A stretch of 5,875 nucleotides of DNA from NCBI GenBank assembly GCA_020630305.1, contig JAHDBQ010000060.1, positions 1-5,875 on the forward strand, in the 5' to 3' direction. Shown here one piece after another: positions 5,026 through 5,875 of this stretch. Position 1 is the stretch's first letter. Each line of letters opens with the position of its first letter. The position numbers were made by a program, and so were the translations under genes. The DNA is from Alphaproteobacteria bacterium. Its GTDB lineage: Bacteria; Pseudomonadota; Alphaproteobacteria; Rickettsiales; Rickettsiaceae. Below the pieces are notes generated by a model. The model ran no database searches, was not told the DNA's origin, and saw only the letters and a program-made list of their open reading frames with translations.

Positions 5026-5875
5026 ATGAACAAAAAGCGCAATATATTATTACCAATAAAAAGGCTCTTCTTTAAGCTTTTGAAGAAGGTGGTATATTGC
5101 CTGCTACTCATAAGACTTTTTTTCTTAAAAACAAAGCATTTGTTAGTCCATAAAAGGAGCAGTATTCCAAGTAGAATAGGGGCTATCTTTTCTGGTTTTA
5201 CAAATAAGAATACATCAGATAAAAGTATCTTTGAACAAGATTCTCATCAAATTGAAGAAAATAATTCAGGTCTTTCTGGCATTGCCTGGCACAAAAAACT
5301 TATTCGCAGCGCCTTTGTGTTTGATCTTTCTGATAATACCATAAAGTCACGAATTAATTTTGTGATTCTTGGTTTTCTGCTTATTTTTGGCATTATTATT
5401 ATTCGTTTATTTATGGTGGCCACTAGTGAAATAAAAGCATCTACTTTTAAGAAGTCTCGTAATATTGACAGGCTAGATGTTACCGACCGCAATAACGTTC
5501 TGCTAGCTGTTAATCTTCCCGGAGCCTCGCTTTACGCTAACCCTCAGCGAGTAGTTGATGCTGAGGATGCCGTGAGTAAATTGTCTAAAGTATTTAATAT
5601 TGATAAGAAAAAGACATTAAAGCATTTAACTAGTAATAAGAAATTTGTTTGGATAAAGCGCGATATAACGCCTCAGGAGCAAGAAAAGATATATAATCTA
5701 GGCATGCCTGGCTTTTCTTTTGAGAAGGAGCAAAAAAGAATTTATACATATGGTAATTTATTTTCGCATGTTATTGGTTATGTTAGTAGAGATCTTGAGG
5801 GGCTTGCAGGCGCCGAGAAATATTTTGATGAATTCCTTACCGGCCAGGAAGAAACCAAAGATCGCTCTAAATTGG
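5026..5875 (+). CDS. ftsI: FtsI/PBP3-type septal peptidoglycan transpeptidase, N-terminal part (window ends inside gene)
   Basis: FtsI cross-links septal peptidoglycan in the divisome; its active site faces the periplasm. The 283 codons present cover a basic cytoplasmic region, one membrane anchor at about residues 111-130 and most of the N-terminal pedestal domain. DVTDRNNVLLAVNLPGASLYANP (151-173, described here as a motif) corresponds to the 'I.DRNG..LA.....SLYA.P' start of class B PBPs, and KFVWIKRDITPQE, GMPGFSFEKEQKRIYTYG and HVIGYV...GLAGAE follow in the alphaproteobacterial FtsI order. The catalytic SxxK lies beyond the window. The cytoplasmic region is about 110 residues, against a few dozen in well-known FtsI proteins. 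It includes a hydrophobic patch at 22-34 with many Lys/Arg. No strong ribosome site precedes the ATG at 5026. AAAAGGAG near 5152-5159 lies in frame but has no usual start codon after it. The normal upstream neighbours (mraZ, rsmH, ftsL) are missing. Confidence 0.92.
   Translation, partial: MNKKRNILLPIKRLFFKLLKKVVYCLLLIRLFFLKTKHLLVHKRSSIPSRIGAIFSGFTNKNTSDKSIFEQDSHQIEENNSGLSGIAWHKKLIRSAFVFDLSDNTIKSRINFVILGFLLIFGIIIIRLFMVATSEIKASTFKKSRNIDRLDVTDRNNVLLAVNLPGASLYANPQRVVDAEDAVSKLSKVFNIDKKKTLKHLTSNKKFVWIKRDITPQEQEKIYNLGMPGFSFEKEQKRIYTYGNLFSHVIGYVSRDLEGLAGAEKYFDEFLTGQEETKDRSKL

Noticed and set aside
5247..5492. Minus-strand open frame of 81 residues inside ftsI
   Set aside because: It is the antisense of a well-supported ftsI frame and has no recognisable domain.
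1..5875. CRISPR array or toxin-antitoxin pair
   Set aside because: There are no regularly spaced repeats, and no pair of small adjacent frames with toxin or antitoxin features.

Overview
The window looks like a chromosomal segment of an AT-rich alphaproteobacterium, most plausibly a member of the Rickettsiales or a similar host-associated lineage. The reasons are the low-to-moderate GC content (roughly 33-43% in genes sampled by eye), an alphaproteobacterial-type MutL C-terminus (CNHGR in place of CPHGR), a small zf-CHCC zinc-finger protein related to the mitochondrial complex I subunit NDUFS6, a ProP-like MFS transporter, and an FtsI with alphaproteobacterial motif spacing. The order-level placement is inference from remembered family features, not from a search.

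Positions 1-4303 hold a tight minus-strand cluster of five genes, read from right to left: a small zinc-finger protein (4303-4151), a 12-TM MFS transporter (4146-2887), the mismatch-repair protein MutL (2890-941), the octanoyltransferase LipB (926-285), and the first 101 codons of a DUF218/YdcF-like membrane protein (303-1, cut by the window edge). Gaps are 4 and 14 bp and two junctions overlap (4 bp ATGA and 19 bp), so one transcript with translational coupling is likely. A perfect TATAAT box upstream of the zinc-finger gene is the obvious place for its promoter. The functions are mixed (respiration-linked, transport, DNA repair, lipoylation, envelope), so this is a housekeeping operon rather than a single pathway.

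Positions 4304-5025 separate this cluster from a divergent plus-strand gene. The outer edges are AT-rich and carry candidate promoters for both directions. The central ~540 bp (about 4401-4938) has about 44% GC, higher than the genes I sampled and contrary to what is expected of spacer DNA in such a genome. It has no convincing gene, but it holds an orphan full-length Shine-Dalgarno sequence, overlapping short open frames on both strands, an 11-bp direct repeat, a 9-bp inverted repeat and a short transposase-like peptide. I read it as a decayed mobile or dispersed repeat or an unrecognised structured RNA; it is the part of the window that I cannot explain.

Positions 5026-5875 hold the 5' part of a plus-strand ftsI/PBP3-type gene for septal peptidoglycan synthesis. 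It has an unusually long cytoplasmic N-terminus, no mraZ/rsmH/ftsL immediately upstream, and runs off the window. I found no clear new defence, CRISPR or mobile system; the unexplained central spacer is the best candidate for something undescribed.
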